Assembly: GCF_001895205.1 (NCBI RefSeq)
Contig: NZ_BDJF01000025.1
Span: 62,001 to 126,000 of the forward strand
Direction: 5' to 3'
Source of the DNA: Vibrio injensis
GTDB lineage: Bacteria; Pseudomonadota; Gammaproteobacteria; Enterobacterales; Vibrionaceae
Length of the DNA: 64,000 nt
This document shows, piece by piece, positions 21,255-33,009 of this stretch. Below the pieces are notes generated by a model that saw only the letters and a program-made list of their open reading frames with translations, had not been told where the DNA came from and did no database searches. A program made the position numbers and the translations under genes. Positions within the stretch are counted from its first letter, which is position 1. The number at the start of each line of letters is the position of its first letter.

Positions 21255-21884
21255 TTATGCTTTAATAGCTGGTTTGACGATCACGTTAGCGCCAGTTGCA
21301 CCTGGGACTGCACCTTTAATAAGAAGCAGATTGCGCTCAGCGTCAACACGTACGATCTCTAGGTTTTGAGTCGTTACACGCTCAGCACCCATGTGACCTG
21401 CCATTTTTTTGCCTTTAAATACGCGACCTGGGGTTTGACATTGGCCAATTGAACCAGGAGCACGGTGAGACAAAGAGTTACCGTGAGTCATATCTTGGGT
21501 ACGGAAGTTCCAGCGCTTAACAGCACCTTGGAAGCCTTTACCTTTTGATGTACCAGTAACGTCTACTTTCTTAATTTCGTTGAACAATTCAACAGTCAGT
21601 TCAGCACCAACTTCGAACTCTTCGCCGTTTTCTAAACGGAATTCCCAAAGACCGCGACCAGCTTCTACACCTGCTTTCGCAAAGTGACCAGCTTCTGGCT
21701 TAGTTACGCGGTTAGCTTTCTTAGTTCCAGCTGTTACTTGGATAGCAGCATAGCCGTCAGTCTCAAGAGTTTTCACTTGAGAAACACGGTTCGCTTCAAC
21801 CTCAACAACAGTTACTGGGATAGAAACGCCTTCTTCAGTAAATACGCGGGTCATACCCACTTTACGTCCGACTAGACCAATCAT
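21255..21884 (-). CDS. rplC: 50S ribosomal protein L3
   Basis: L3 reaches from the subunit surface to the peptidyl transferase centre. It has 209 residues, begins [20 protein letters not shown] and has the extended loop [20 protein letters not shown] around residues 135-155, including the Gln that is methylated by PrmB in E. coli. Confidence 0.98.
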   Translation of the reverse strand: MIGLVGRKVGMTRVFTEEGVSIPVTVVEVEANRVSQVKTLETDGYAAIQVTAGTKKANRVTKPEAGHFAKAGVEAGRGLWEFRLENGEEFEVGAELTVELFNEIKKVDVTGTSKGKGFQGAVKRWNFRTQDMTHGNSLSHRAPGSIGQCQTPGRVFKGKKMAGHMGAERVTTQNLEIVRVDAERNLLLIKGAVPGATGANVIVKPAIKA

Positions 21885-21898
21885 TCTTCTAATCTCCC

Positions 21899-22455
<557 letters not shown>

Positions 22456-22461
22456 GGGTGC

Positions 22462-22489
22462 ATTATACAGATCACAGATTGACTTGCAA
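22462..22489 (-). promoter_or_regulatory. S10 operon promoter
   Basis: On the minus strand a perfect -10 box TATAAT (22467-22462) is preceded by TTGCAA (22489-22484) at 16 bp. Transcription would start near 22455, giving the long leader expected for the S10 operon. Confidence 0.75.
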
Positions 22490-22526
22490 GGGGGTGTTGG
22501 AAAAATAAACGAATGAGGCGAGAAAC

Positions 22527-22558
22527 AAGAAACCTAGGTTAGTAGACCTAGGTTTCTT
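22527..22558 (-). terminator. Terminator of the rnr-rlmB operon
   Basis: A perfect 13-bp stem AAGAAACCTAGGT / ACCTAGGTTTCTT with a 6-base loop lies 22 nt after the rlmB stop and is followed on the minus strand by TTGTTTCT. It separates rlmB from the S10 promoter. Confidence 0.75.
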
Positions 22559-22580
22559 AACGATAGCATCGGTATAAACA

Positions 22581-23321
22581 TTAAATGTTATTGCGTTGAC
22601 GCACCGCTTCAAATAAACAAATCCCGGTCGCGACTGAGACATTTAAACTGGAAACACTGCCAGCCATTGGGATTTTGATTAGGTCATCACAAGTATCACG
22701 AGTTAAACGGCGCATGCCGTCTCCTTCTGCTCCCATCACGATCGCTAAAGGTCCAGTCAATTTGCTTTGATAAAGATCATGGGTCGCCTCGCCAGCCGTG
22801 CCAACAAACCAAACCCCTTGCTCTTGTAGAGCACGCATCGTGCGCGCTAAGTTAGTCACACGTACTAAAGGGACGGTTTCTGCTGCACCACAAGCGACCT
22901 TACTTACCGTGGCTGTCATCGGTGCTGAACGATCTTTAGGTACAATCACCGCCGCCACACCAGCAGCATCAGCATTACGCAAACACGCACCTAAGTTATG
23001 CGGATCGGTCACGCCATCCAGCACCAGCAGAAGTGGTTGTTGATGCTGACTTAATATTGCGTCTAGATCATGTTCGTTTAAGGCTTTAGCTGGCTTGACT
23101 TTAGCTATCAACCCTTGGTGATTAGCTCCTTGAGCTTTGTCATCCAGTGCCTTACGCCCCATCTCCTGAATTGATAGCCCTAAACGCTGCAATTCATTCA
23201 ATAGCGGAAGTAGCCGATCATCTTGACGACCTTTCAAAACATACACTTCAATGATACGGGCCGGCTCACGCTGCATCACAGCATTAACCGAATGAATGCC
23301 GTAAATCAGTTCATTACTCAT
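22581..23321 (-). CDS. rlmB: 23S rRNA (guanosine-2'-O-)-methyltransferase RlmB
   Basis: SpoU-family methyltransferase that modifies G2251 in the P-loop of 23S rRNA. It has 246 residues. The N-terminal L30-like substrate-binding domain ([12 protein letters not shown]) is followed by the knotted catalytic domain with motif 1 [16 protein letters not shown] near residues 107-122, motif 2 [10 protein letters not shown] near 197 and motif 3 [15 protein letters not shown] near 216. It lies 7 nt after rnr on the same strand, as in enterobacteria. Confidence 0.96.
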   Translation of the reverse strand: MSNELIYGIHSVNAVMQREPARIIEVYVLKGRQDDRLLPLLNELQRLGLSIQEMGRKALDDKAQGANHQGLIAKVKPAKALNEHDLDAILSQHQQPLLLVLDGVTDPHNLGACLRNADAAGVAAVIVPKDRSAPMTATVSKVACGAAETVPLVRVTNLARTMRALQEQGVWFVGTAGEATHDLYQSKLTGPLAIVMGAEGDGMRRLTRDTCDDLIKIPMAGSVSSLNVSVATGICLFEAVRQRNNI

Positions 23322-23328
23322 TACTTAC

Positions 23329-25776
23329 CTATTTCGTTTTTGCTCGGCTCTTTGCCGTTTTAGAACGAGATTTCGCTTTACTGGCTTTATCAGACTTAGC
23401 GCGTTTACTTTTCGCTGAGTCTGCGCTCTCTGATTTATCTGGACGCTTGGTTGGCTCAACCATTGGAACAGCTTTGCCACCACGCGTGCCCGCTTTTTTA
23501 CTCTTGGCTTTTGCTTGCGCTTCAACCGCCCGCTTTTTGGCCGTTTTACCTTCGCCGCGTAGCTTACGACTTGTTTCAACTAATTCAAAGTCAATTTGTC
23601 TATCATCTAAATTGACTGATAACACCTTCACTTTAACTGCATCACCCAAGCGATAAATATGACCGAATGACTCACCAATCAAACGTTGGCCGATAGGGTC
23701 AAACTGATAATAATCATTAGCCAAATTAGAGATGTGCACCAAGCCATCGATATGTAATTCAGTGAGTCGTACAAAGAAACCAAATCCAGTCACATTGGCT
23801 ATCACACCATCGAGCTCTTCCCCAACATGATCTTGCATATACTCGCACTTTAGCCAGTCTGATACTTCTCGTGTTGCATCATCGGCGCGGCGTTCAGTCA
23901 TTGAACACTGTTGTCCATAAAAGTCCATCTCTTCAAACGAGTAGTGATAGCCTCCGGTTGGTGTCCAGCGATCTTGGGTCTGATGATGTTCTTTAGCAAT
24001 CAAATATTTGATTGCGCGGTGTAAAAGTAAATCCGGATAACGGCGGATCGGTGAAGTAAAATGGGCATAACGTTTTAATGCTAGACCAAAGTGACCTGCG
24101 TTATGGGGGTTATAAACCGCTTGCTTCATTGAGCGCAGTAGCATGGTTTGAATCAGCTCTTTATCTGCACGTTCACCGATTTGTTTCATTAGATTGGCGT
24201 AATCGGTTGGCGATGGCTCCAGTCCACCACTCAAGTCGAGTCCTAGTTCGCCCAAGAAGTCTCTAAAGCCCATTAGGCGTTCTTCACCCGGTGGCTCATG
24301 CACTCGGAACAGAGCGGCTTCCTTGGCTTTTTCGACTAGCGATGCTGAGGCGATATTAGCGAGGATCATACACTCTTCAATCAGCTTATGAGCATCGTTA
24401 CGGATCACAGGCTCAATGCTTTCGATCTTACGTTGAGCGTTAAAGATGAATTTGGTTTCTACCGTTTCAAATTCAATTGCGCCACGTTGATCACGAGCGG
24501 TTTTCAGCACCTGATACATGTTATGTAACTGCTCAAGATGAGGCACAACCGCTTGATAGCGCTCACGCAGTTCTTCATCACCCTGCAAAATATCGTTAAC
24601 TTTGGTGTAGGTGAGTCGAGCATGAGAACTCATTACCGCTTCATAATGCTGGTAATCGATAAGTTTGCCGCTATCGGAGATGGTCATCTCACACACCATA
24701 CATAACCGATCGACTTGTGGGTTGAGCGAGCACAGTCCGTTAGATAAAACTTCCGGCAACATGGGGACCACTTGCGATGGGAAATACACGGAGTTACCAC
24801 GATTGGTCGCCTCTTTATCCAACGCGCTACCAGGACGAACATAATAACTCACGTCAGCAATGGCCACCCATAGATGCCAGCCCCCCTCTTTTCTGGCTTC
24901 ACAATACACAGCATCATCAAAGTCACGAGCATCTTCACCATCAATGGTCACTAAAGGCAATTGACGTAAATCGACTCGACCTTGTTTGGCTTCTTCAGGG
25001 ACTTCTTCTTTTAGTCCACTGACTTGCTTTAAGACTTCATCAGGCCATTCATGGGGAATTTGATGGGTGCGAATAGCGATTTGAGTCTCCATACCCGGTG
25101 CCATACTTTCACCTAGTACTTCTACAACCTTACCCATCATGCCTCGGGTACGAGTGCCACGATCGGTTACTTCAATCACCACAACATTGCCCATCCGAGC
25201 GCCTTCGCGGTGTTCGGTTGGGATTAAAATATCTTTATGGATGCGCGAGTCATCCGGAACCACATACGAATAACCTTGCTCAAGGAAAAAACGCCCGACA
25301 ATTTGTGCATTACGAGCTTCAAGGATACGCACTAAACGCCCTTCTTTTCGGCCTCTTTTATCGGTGCCAGTTGGTTGCACTAATACGAAATCACCATGAA
25401 TAAGGGTACGCATTTGATGGTGTGGCAGTAAAATGTCGTTTTCTTTGTTTAGACCACCTTCTGGGCGAACCCAGCCATGGCCATCTTTATGACCAATGAC
25501 ATGGCCTTTAATCATTTCCAGTTTTTCTGGTAGGGCGTAACATTGACGACGCGTAAACACCAATTGGCCATCTCTCTCCATCGCTCTGAGGCGACGACGT
25601 AGACCTTCGTAATGATCCTCACCCGATAATTCAAGGGCGGCGAACAGATCGTTACGGTTCATGGGTACATTGGCTTTGGTGAGGAATTCTAAAATATATT
25701 CACGACTTGGGATCGGGTTATCGTAGTTATCGGCTTCGCGATCCGCAAACGGATCAGTATGGGTAGTATCAGACAT
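23329..25776 (-). CDS. rnr: Ribonuclease R
   Basis: Processive 3'-to-5' exoribonuclease that degrades structured RNA and takes part in rRNA quality control and cold adaptation. With the ATG at 25776 ([20 protein letters not shown]) it has 815 residues; a frame-open ATG ten codons upstream is less likely because it would leave almost no leader. In order: a helix-turn-helix-like N terminus, cold-shock domains, the RNB catalytic domain with [12 protein letters not shown], an S1 domain ([15 protein letters not shown]), and a tail of about 75 residues rich in Lys, Ala and Ser. Unlike E. coli, no nsrR precedes it; motX does. Confidence 0.95.
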   Translation of the reverse strand: MSDTTHTDPFADREADNYDNPIPSREYILEFLTKANVPMNRNDLFAALELSGEDHYEGLRRRLRAMERDGQLVFTRRQCYALPEKLEMIKGHVIGHKDGHGWVRPEGGLNKENDILLPHHQMRTLIHGDFVLVQPTGTDKRGRKEGRLVRILEARNAQIVGRFFLEQGYSYVVPDDSRIHKDILIPTEHREGARMGNVVVIEVTDRGTRTRGMMGKVVEVLGESMAPGMETQIAIRTHQIPHEWPDEVLKQVSGLKEEVPEEAKQGRVDLRQLPLVTIDGEDARDFDDAVYCEARKEGGWHLWVAIADVSYYVRPGSALDKEATNRGNSVYFPSQVVPMLPEVLSNGLCSLNPQVDRLCMVCEMTISDSGKLIDYQHYEAVMSSHARLTYTKVNDILQGDEELRERYQAVVPHLEQLHNMYQVLKTARDQRGAIEFETVETKFIFNAQRKIESIEPVIRNDAHKLIEECMILANIASASLVEKAKEAALFRVHEPPGEERLMGFRDFLGELGLDLSGGLEPSPTDYANLMKQIGERADKELIQTMLLRSMKQAVYNPHNAGHFGLALKRYAHFTSPIRRYPDLLLHRAIKYLIAKEHHQTQDRWTPTGGYHYSFEEMDFYGQQCSMTERRADDATREVSDWLKCEYMQDHVGEELDGVIANVTGFGFFVRLTELHIDGLVHISNLANDYYQFDPIGQRLIGESFGHIYRLGDAVKVKVLSVNLDDRQIDFELVETSRKLRGEGKTAKKRAVEAQAKAKSKKAGTRGGKAVPMVEPTKRPDKSESADSAKSKRAKSDKASKAKSRSKTAKSRAKTK

Positions 25777-26103
25777 AGGCAGACCTGCTTTTCTAGGAAG
25801 GTACATAAAGTATATCCTACTGTGTTCTTAAGCTTAATAGCTAATCCCAACCGGCAGAAGCGCAACAACTTTGTGTATTACGTGACCGGAATCAAGTTGT
25901 CACAATAAATAACGAAGAGTTGAATCGTGTGTATGATGACAGGATGTTGAGAGAAAGTGGTAAAGCGAGCGTTAAACGCTAAGTAGGAAATAATAAGATA
26001 GGATTGAGTATTAATAATATTCTACATCTATCACTTACTGCATAACAATCATCCAGTAAGCGAAAGAATCATAGAGAAAAAGGCTAAGATAAACAAGCTT
26101 TAT
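25777..26103. other. Intergenic region between motX and rnr
   Basis: This 327-bp gap holds no gene I can support. It is AT-rich on the motX side. A TATACT sequence read on the minus strand at 25814-25809, about 35 nt ahead of the rnr ATG, is a candidate -10 box, but the -35 region (TTAAGC at 17 bp) is weak. No clear terminator for motX was seen. Confidence 0.4.
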
Positions 26104-26739
26104 TTACCAGAAGCTGCCACGGCGCTTCGCTCGGGCAATGATATTTTCTGGCATCCTCATTTCTAATCCTTGTCGTAGCAAGGTAATTCGATTGTGAGTT
26201 CGCTGATCGGCAGTCACGGAATTGTATAACCAGCGATAGGCATCTTCATAATCTAGCGGGCTACCATGGTCACGTAATAACAGCTCAGCAAGATGAATCC
26301 GAGCATTCAGATTGCCCATCGCCGCTGCTTCACGAAGGTACGGAATGGCTCGCTCTCTATCTTGCTGGACTAACGTGCCTCGCGAATAATAACGACCAAG
26401 CTGCTCTAGGGCACTGGCTAATCCTTGATGGGCAGCATTTTCCATATAGTACAAGCCCAGCTCAACATCTTGCTCAACACAAACGCCCCACGCCAACATA
26501 TCACCATATAAAAATTCATAAGCAGGCAGACTGATCCGCGTTGCACGAGCAACAATGTCCTCGACCAACTGGCAGCGATCGGCTTTCAGTCGCTCCAAGT
26601 GTTGGTTCTGTTCGATCAGTTTAATTAGCTCAGCTTCAGAATAAATCGGCACAGGCTCTTTAACATCCGCCACGTTGGCGTGACCGAAGGAAGAGTGAAA
26701 TGCGAATAATATAGAAGCGGCTACCGTACGTAGCTTCAT
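26104..26739 (-). CDS. motX: Sodium-driven flagellar motor protein MotX
   Basis: MotX forms the T ring of the polar flagellum with MotY and is needed to hold the PomAB stators around the sodium-driven motor. The ATG at 26739 (MKLRTVAASILFAFHSSFGHA) opens a signal peptide of about 21 residues and gives 211 residues, the size known for vibrios. Sel1-like repeats are visible: EFLYGDMLAWGVCVEQDVELG, ALEQLGRYYSRG, and GNLNARIHLAELLLRDHGS. The conserved cysteine pair (CQLV, GVCVEQ) is present. A longer in-frame opening upstream lacks a signal sequence and was rejected. A good sigma-28 promoter lies 75 bp upstream. Confidence 0.95.
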   Translation of the reverse strand: MKLRTVAASILFAFHSSFGHANVADVKEPVPIYSEAELIKLIEQNQHLERLKADRCQLVEDIVARATRISLPAYEFLYGDMLAWGVCVEQDVELGLYYMENAAHQGLASALEQLGRYYSRGTLVQQDRERAIPYLREAAAMGNLNARIHLAELLLRDHGSPLDYEDAYRWLYNSVTADQRTHNRITLLRQGLEMRMPENIIARAKRRGSFW

Positions 26740-26813
26740 ACTTGCACTCTTGGTTGAATCCGATAGCCATACTAGTATAGCGCGACAGCGCGCAAGGGCT
26801 CGGCTTGATTCTT

Positions 26814-26840
26814 GTATCGGCAGCCCTCGCATTCACTTTA
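26814..26840 (-). promoter_or_regulatory. Sigma-28 (FliA) promoter of motX
   Basis: On the minus strand TAAA (26840-26837), a 15-bp spacer and GCCGATAC (26821-26814) match the sigma-28 consensus TAAA-N15-GCCGATAA with one mismatch. Its position upstream of motX fits the known late-class flagellar control of this gene in V. cholerae. Confidence 0.8.
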
Positions 26841-26904
26841 GGATAAATTGCCTCTTTACGGCAACTTTTTGCCACCAAGACCAAGAGTATGAATAATGAA
26901 GCAT

Positions 26905-26935
26905 AAAAAAAGCTGGCGAAGCGCCAGCTTTTTAA
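26905..26935. terminator. Terminator of purA
   Basis: A perfect 8-bp stem AGCTGGCG / CGCCAGCT (26911-26929) with a 3-base loop is flanked by A6 and T5, so it can work in both directions. It lies about 30 nt after the purA stop. Confidence 0.85.
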
Positions 26936-26965
26936 AATAGAACAATTGTCAAACGAGTCAAAAAG

Positions 26966-28285
<1,320 letters not shown>

Positions 28286-28295
28286 TTAAAAGAGG

Positions 28296-28324
28296 ATTCT
28301 AGCACCGAATCCCTAGAGTTGCAG
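28296..28324 (-). promoter_or_regulatory. Probable purA promoter
   Basis: On the minus strand CTGCAA (28324-28319), a 17-bp spacer and TAGAAT (28301-28296) form a sigma-70 type promoter with an extended -10 TG. It starts transcription about 25 nt ahead of purA. A PurR-like sequence farther upstream was considered but does not match well. Confidence 0.5.
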
Positions 28325-28376
28325 TTATTTTTTAAACGCATTGCGCTTGTCGGTTACTCGCAACGAGACTCCAATT

Positions 28377-28402
28377 AAAAAAAAACCGTCTCGTACAGAG
28401 AC
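28377..28402 (-). terminator. Terminator of iaaA
   Basis: Stem GTCTC / GAGAC (28388-28402) followed on the minus strand by GG and nine T, 12 nt after the iaaA stop codon. Confidence 0.75.
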
Positions 28403-28413
28403 AGCGAGCGCTT

Positions 28414-29355
28414 CTATTCATCAGCATAAATTTTTACCGAGCAAATCCCATCACGGTCAATCGCCGCACGATACATGCCGGAACTGTTCATCGCAAAATG
28501 AATGTAGCCCTGTTGATCAATAGCGATCAATCCGCCTTCGCCTCCCACTTGCTTGAGTTCACCTTGAATAACCGTCTCACAAGCGGTGACGAGGTCTTGT
28601 TGCAGGTAACGCATTCGAGCAGCCACTTCTCCTGCAACCTGATAGCGAATAAAGTATTCACCCACTCCAGTTGCTGAGATCGCTACATTACCATTTTCAG
28701 CCAGCGTACCTGCGCCAATGATCGGTGAATCCCCTACTCGTCCATAACGCTTATTGCTGATGCCGCCAGTACTGGTTGCTGCCGCCAAATTACCCTGTTG
28801 ATCGAGCGCAACCGCACCCACGGTGCCATATTTCTTATCATCTGGATAAACCGATTCAGATAACGCCGTTTGATCACTGGCTTTCATGGCTAATAATTGC
28901 TCATAACGTCGCTCAGTAAAAAAATAGTCCTGTTCGGTATACGGATGGCCGTGCGCAAAAGCAAACGCCTCAGCACCTTCACCAATCAAAAACACATGCT
29001 CACTGTGCAACAGCACATCTCTCGCCAGAACAACCGGATTTTTGATGTGTTTTACCCCAGCAATCGCGCCAACGCACCGTTGTTGACCATGCATCACCGC
29101 GGCATCCATCTCAACCATTTCTTGATGAGTCAAGACAGAACCTTTGCCAGCATTAAATAACGGCGAATCTTCAAGTAAAGTAACAGCAGCGACAACCGCA
29201 TCTAGCGCATCGCCACCTTGCTCTAAATGCTGATGTCCAGCGCGCACCGCCGCCTCTAAGGTTTGGGTTATTTCTTGCTGCAGTGAAGCGCTCATCTGCT
29301 CACGCACTATCGTGCCAGCTCCGCCATGAATGGCGATTGCAAAGGGAGATTTCAT
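28414..29355 (-). CDS. iaaA: Isoaspartyl peptidase / plant-type L-asparaginase
   Basis: Ntn-hydrolase that removes isoaspartyl residues from damaged peptides and also hydrolyses asparagine. It has 313 residues. The precursor is expected to cleave itself before Thr178 in KKYGTVGAVAL, making Thr the N-terminal nucleophile of the beta chain. The conserved STGGISNKRYGRVGDSPIIG and the N-terminal IAIHGGAGTI also mark the family. No signal peptide is visible, so it is cytoplasmic. E. coli has this gene with gsiABCD transporter genes; here it stands alone between purA and slyD. Confidence 0.92.
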   Translation of the reverse strand: MKSPFAIAIHGGAGTIVREQMSASLQQEITQTLEAAVRAGHQHLEQGGDALDAVVAAVTLLEDSPLFNAGKGSVLTHQEMVEMDAAVMHGQQRCVGAIAGVKHIKNPVVLARDVLLHSEHVFLIGEGAEAFAFAHGHPYTEQDYFFTERRYEQLLAMKASDQTALSESVYPDDKKYGTVGAVALDQQGNLAAATSTGGISNKRYGRVGDSPIIGAGTLAENGNVAISATGVGEYFIRYQVAGEVAARMRYLQQDLVTACETVIQGELKQVGGEGGLIAIDQQGYIHFAMNSSGMYRAAIDRDGICSVKIYADE

Positions 29356-29369
29356 CGTAGAGTTCCTTT

Positions 29370-29402
29370 AAAAAAAGCGCTAACCGTAGAACAGTTAACG
29401 CT
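29370..29402 (-). terminator. Probable terminator of slyD
   Basis: AGCGTTAACT / GGTTAGCGCT forms an almost perfect stem at 29376-29402 followed on the minus strand by T7. It lies about 90 nt downstream of slyD, just before the iaaA start. Confidence 0.7.
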
Positions 29403-29493
29403 TTCAATATCATCGACAAACTTACACGATTTCCGAATACCAATCGGTCTTAGCCGCTGGTTTCCATCGTAATAAGTTATCTTTGGCTATCGA

Positions 29494-30084
29494 TTAATGA
29501 GAGCCACAGCTACCGCCACCGCAGCAGCCTTCTTTTTCTTGTCCATGATGGTGGTGACCTTCACCGCCGCAGCAACCATCGTGGTCGTGGTCATGCCCAT
29601 GGTCGTGGCCACAGCCACCAGCATGATGAATATGACCATGCTCGAGTTCTTCCGCTGTCGCTTCACGTAGCGCAATCACTTCAACATCAAACGTCAAGGT
29701 CTGGCCCGCTAACATGTGGTTACCATCAACCACCACTTCATCACCATCTACCTCAGTGATCTCAACCGGGATAGGCCCCTGATCAGTATCAGCTAAGAAA
29801 CGCATACCGACTTCCAACTCATCCACACCTTGGAAAACATCCGCAGGAACACGTTGTACCAGCGCATCACTGTGTTCACCATAAGCATCTTCTGGTGCGA
29901 TAGTTGCGCTAAATTTATCACCGATAACTTTACCTTCGAGCTCACGCTCAAGACCAGTGATTAGGTTGTTGTGACCATGTAAATACTCCAGTGGGGCTTC
30001 CACTGTTGATTGGTCTACGACCACGCCATCTTCCATTTTTACTTGGTAGGCAATGCTCACAACCACGTTTTTTTCAATTTTCAT
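29494..30084 (-). CDS. slyD: FKBP-type peptidyl-prolyl isomerase and metallochaperone SlyD
   Basis: SlyD combines proline isomerase and chaperone activity with metal binding, and helps deliver nickel to hydrogenases in E. coli. It has 196 residues. The FKBP domain (about 1-70 and 125-145) is interrupted by the insert-in-flap chaperone domain; MEDGVVVDQSTVEAPLEYLHG is the start of the FKBP part. From about residue 150 the tail is almost entirely His, Cys, Asp and Gly, including HHAGGCGHDHGHDHDHDGCC and GCCGGGSCGSH, a strong metal-binding segment. It is followed farther upstream on the same strand by yheV-kefB-kefG with a 91-nt gap. Confidence 0.95.
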   Translation of the reverse strand: MKIEKNVVVSIAYQVKMEDGVVVDQSTVEAPLEYLHGHNNLITGLERELEGKVIGDKFSATIAPEDAYGEHSDALVQRVPADVFQGVDELEVGMRFLADTDQGPIPVEITEVDGDEVVVDGNHMLAGQTLTFDVEVIALREATAEELEHGHIHHAGGCGHDHGHDHDHDGCCGGEGHHHHGQEKEGCCGGGSCGSH

Positions 30085-30175
30085 AACGGCTCCAAGGAGG
30101 TTGGTTTTGTTTTGCTCATCTCAGATTAAAAGAGAGAGATGGGCAATATTATGAAGATTATACACTGAAACTCAA

Positions 30176-30376
30176 TTACTCTGGTTTAAAAATCCCAATC
30201 ATTTGTTCAGTGGCATGTTGACTTTTTTCTACCGACTGCGGTTTACGTTGTTCTGTGTAATCACATTCCACACACTCCACCAACTCAATGTTATTCTCTA
30301 TCCACCAGCGAAGTGTGTCTTCTGTTTTACAATTTGGGCAACGGGCTCCAGCAATAAAACGTTTTTTTGTGCTCAC
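30176..30376 (-). CDS. yheV: YheV family zinc-ribbon protein
   Basis: A 66-residue protein with two CxxC pairs (CPNC at 13-16 and CVEC near 35-38) that should form a zinc ribbon; function unknown. It starts with GTG at 30376, which overlaps the kefB stop codon by one base (TAGTG), so it is probably translated by coupling with kefB. The kefG-kefB-yheV order is also found in enterobacteria. Confidence 0.88.
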   Translation of the reverse strand: MSTKKRFIAGARCPNCKTEDTLRWWIENNIELVECVECDYTEQRKPQSVEKSQHATEQMIGIFKPE

Positions 30377-32178
30377 TATTTCGTCCTACGTTTTTCCCAA
30401 TAATCACGAGCTTGGCGATCATTTGCCATCTCTCGTCCAAAAATTTCTTCCAACTCTTTACGAGCCGCTTTAGTCCGTAACGTTAAGTTTTTATCATCAC
30501 TGTGCTGCGGCAATAGTTCTTTCAGCATGGTGACATCCAAGCGGCGAAAATGCGCTTCTGCTCGTTTAGCCTGATAAGGGTGCATGCCTAATTGCACAAG
30601 CACTTGTCGTCCTAAATCTAAAGCGCCGAGAAACGTCTCTCGAGAATGCCCGGCGATACCGTGGCTTAACAATTGATAGGCCTCTACCCGACTTCGCGCC
30701 CGCGCTAAGATTTTCAGTTGTGGAAAGTGCTGTTGACACAAAGTCACAATCCGCATCACTTGATCGGGCTCATCGGTACAGATCACTATCGCCTCCGCCT
30801 GTGCAGCCCCCGCAGCACGCAGCAGTTCAAGGTGGGTCGCATCGCCATAAAACACCTTATAACCATATTTACGCAGCAGTTTAATTTGGCTGGCATCACT
30901 CTCTAGTACAGTAATTTTAATCTTATTGGCGTACATTAATCGGCCAACGATCTGTCCAAAACGGCCAAAGCCAGCGATGATCACTTGCGGAGTTTGATGG
31001 TCAATCGTATTGTCAGGCTCCTCGTCAGTGCTATTTAACGTCTGGCTATAATAGAAGGTTTGAAGTTTGAGCAATAATGGGGTCGTCATCATCGAGACAC
31101 TGATCACTAAAACCAGCAACGCTGACTGACTATCTGTTAATAAATACCCATCCGTGGCTGCCGTCAAAATAACAAAACCAATTTCTCCGCCTTGACTCAA
31201 AATCAACGCGCTGCGACTGCGTGCTTTCGAACGCACTTTAGCTAGACGCGCTAAACCATACATGATCGCCATTTTGACACTGATTAGCCCGATCACCAGC
31301 AGACTGACCAGCCACCACTCCTGCCACAGTAAGGCGATATTAACCGACATACCCACGGCGATAAAAAACAGCCCCAACAATAAACCTTTAAAAGGCTCAA
31401 TCGCTGTACTTAACTCATGACGAAACTCACTTTCCGCAAGCAGCATGCCTGCCAGAAATGCCCCCAAGGCCATCGACAAACCAAGCTTTTCCATCAATAA
31501 GGCAATCGCAATCACCAACAATAGCGAGGCGACCGTAAATAGCTCGCGCACTTGGCTATTTACCACCCACCGAAATAAAGGCTGCAATAGGAAATGCCCA
31601 GCAATCAATAGCCCTGCTACCCCTGCCAACATCGACATTAATGGTAAGCTGTCACCCGTTGTTTGGCCGGCAAAGATGGCCACTAAAGCAAGCGTTGGAA
31701 TGACCGCTAAGTCTTGGAACAGCGACACGGCAAATACCGTGCGTCCCGTATCACTTAAGGTTAACCGCATTTCATCAATAGTACGTAGCGCTATTGCCGT
31801 CGACGATTGCGCAAGAATCAACCCAACAGTGATACTCACTGGCCAAGAGAAACCGTACATCCATAAGCCACTCGCGAGCACGCTGCTGGTGATCAACATC
31901 TGTGACCCACCCTGTCCAAGGATTGGTCCTTTCATTTGCCACAATCGCTTAGGATTTAGCTCTAAGCCAATTAAAAATAGCAGCAGTACCACACCAAATT
32001 CGGCAAAGTTCAAAATCGCATTAACATCAGTGATAAGCTTAAAACCCCAAGGACCAATCACAATCCCGGCGAGTAAGTAGCCTAAAATAGCCCCAAGCCC
32101 TAAACGTTGAGCAATCGGTACTGCGACAACGGCAGCCGTCAAAAAAATCACCGAACTGGAGAGCCAATCAGTCATCAT
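30376..32178 (-). CDS. kefB: Glutathione-regulated potassium-efflux antiporter KefB
   Basis: Inner-membrane potassium/proton antiporter that is held shut by glutathione and opened by glutathione adducts, acidifying the cell to protect against electrophiles. It has 600 residues, the family size. The first 380 or so residues carry about twelve hydrophobic segments (CPA2 fold); a regulatory RCK domain with the nucleotide-binding GFGRFG loop begins near residue 400 and continues through VLESDASQ and YGDATHLELL. The C terminus is basic. The start overlaps the end of kefG by 11 nt, so the ancillary subunit and the channel are probably translated together. Confidence 0.93.
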   Translation of the reverse strand: MMTDWLSSSVIFLTAAVVAVPIAQRLGLGAILGYLLAGIVIGPWGFKLITDVNAILNFAEFGVVLLLFLIGLELNPKRLWQMKGPILGQGGSQMLITSSVLASGLWMYGFSWPVSITVGLILAQSSTAIALRTIDEMRLTLSDTGRTVFAVSLFQDLAVIPTLALVAIFAGQTTGDSLPLMSMLAGVAGLLIAGHFLLQPLFRWVVNSQVRELFTVASLLLVIAIALLMEKLGLSMALGAFLAGMLLAESEFRHELSTAIEPFKGLLLGLFFIAVGMSVNIALLWQEWWLVSLLVIGLISVKMAIMYGLARLAKVRSKARSRSALILSQGGEIGFVILTAATDGYLLTDSQSALLVLVISVSMMTTPLLLKLQTFYYSQTLNSTDEEPDNTIDHQTPQVIIAGFGRFGQIVGRLMYANKIKITVLESDASQIKLLRKYGYKVFYGDATHLELLRAAGAAQAEAIVICTDEPDQVMRIVTLCQQHFPQLKILARARSRVEAYQLLSHGIAGHSRETFLGALDLGRQVLVQLGMHPYQAKRAEAHFRRLDVTMLKELLPQHSDDKNLTLRTKAARKELEEIFGREMANDRQARDYWEKRRTK

Positions 32179-32752
32179 GACGTAACCCTTCTAGCCAAGC
32201 GACATACTGATCAGCATGTTGTTTGCGTTCAGCATCACTGATGTGCCTTGCCCAATACATCACTAACGGCTCAATCCAGCGCATACGACATAACGAGGCG
32301 GTTAATTCAAAAGGTTGTAGAATTTCACTCAATGGATAACGATTGTATCCCTCAGCACTAAAAGCCTCTCGATGCCCACCGGTCGTGATTACACTTCGCC
32401 AACGCTTACCTTGCAGTGCACTTTCTGGCCCAAAAGCAAAGCCTTTACCGAGCACTTTATCAATCCACTCTTTTAACAATGCTGGACACGAATACATGTA
32501 TAACGGGTGTTGAAAGACAATCACATCAACGGCCAGTAAACGTTGATGCTCTTGATTTACATCGATAAAAAAATCGGGATAGGTCGCGTACAGATCAAGC
32601 ACTTCGACATGAGGTAAAGCGATAATTCGTTCAATCAACAGACGATTAGCCAGCGAGTGATCCGGGTCGGGATGAGCGTAAATCACTAATACTTTCGGTA
32701 AGTGGGCGGCGCTTGCGTGGTGGGAAGAAACCGTTTCTCGATCCTTAGTCAT
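32168..32752 (-). CDS. kefG: KefB ancillary flavoprotein KefG
   Basis: Quinone reductase-like flavoprotein required for full KefB activity. It has 194 residues in the flavodoxin-like fold: VLVIYAHPDPDHSLANRLL at the start, VIVFQHPLYMYSCPALLKEW in the middle and ITTGGHREAF for flavin binding. It carries about 18 N-terminal residues (TKDRETVSSHHASAAH region) more than E. coli KefG; a later start is not obvious because no internal Met precedes the fold. The kefG-kefB-yheV genes form a tight operon divergent from yheS. Confidence 0.92.
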   Translation of the reverse strand: MTKDRETVSSHHASAAHLPKVLVIYAHPDPDHSLANRLLIERIIALPHVEVLDLYATYPDFFIDVNQEHQRLLAVDVIVFQHPLYMYSCPALLKEWIDKVLGKGFAFGPESALQGKRWRSVITTGGHREAFSAEGYNRYPLSEILQPFELTASLCRMRWIEPLVMYWARHISDAERKQHADQYVAWLEGLRHDD

Positions 32753-33009
32753 TCCTTGACTCTCTTTAATAAAAGCGATCCATTATCAGAGCAAGCAACG
32801 GATTTCCTTAGCGTAAACTGCTCAATCGTGACGAAAATTATAGTATGAAAGCCGACTAAGCGATAGCTAAGCCTCTCCTCACCCAGCGAATCCAAACGAT
32901 GAAGAGCCACATAGGAAGACGCGCAATGGATCGGTATAATCATCGACATTTATACCGATTCCTCCTACTATTCGCGACGACATACACGGCTAACTAGACT
33001 CGACTTTTT

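Noticed and set aside
26740..26832. Upstream extension of motX by 31 codons
   Set aside because: It would place the signal peptide inside the protein and overlap the sigma-28 promoter.
28325..28350. PurR-like sequence upstream of purA
   Set aside because: The half-sites AAACGC and GCGC-type do not have the spacing of a PurR operator.
31445..32080. 211-codon open frame antisense to kefB
   Set aside because: Pure shadow of the kefB membrane region; its residue pattern reflects the complement of a hydrophobic gene and no family is recognised.
32749..32949. 66-codon open frame ahead of kefG, overlapping its start
   Set aside because: It lies in the divergent kefG-yheS promoter region, has no ribosome site or recognisable domain and mixed, unlikely composition.
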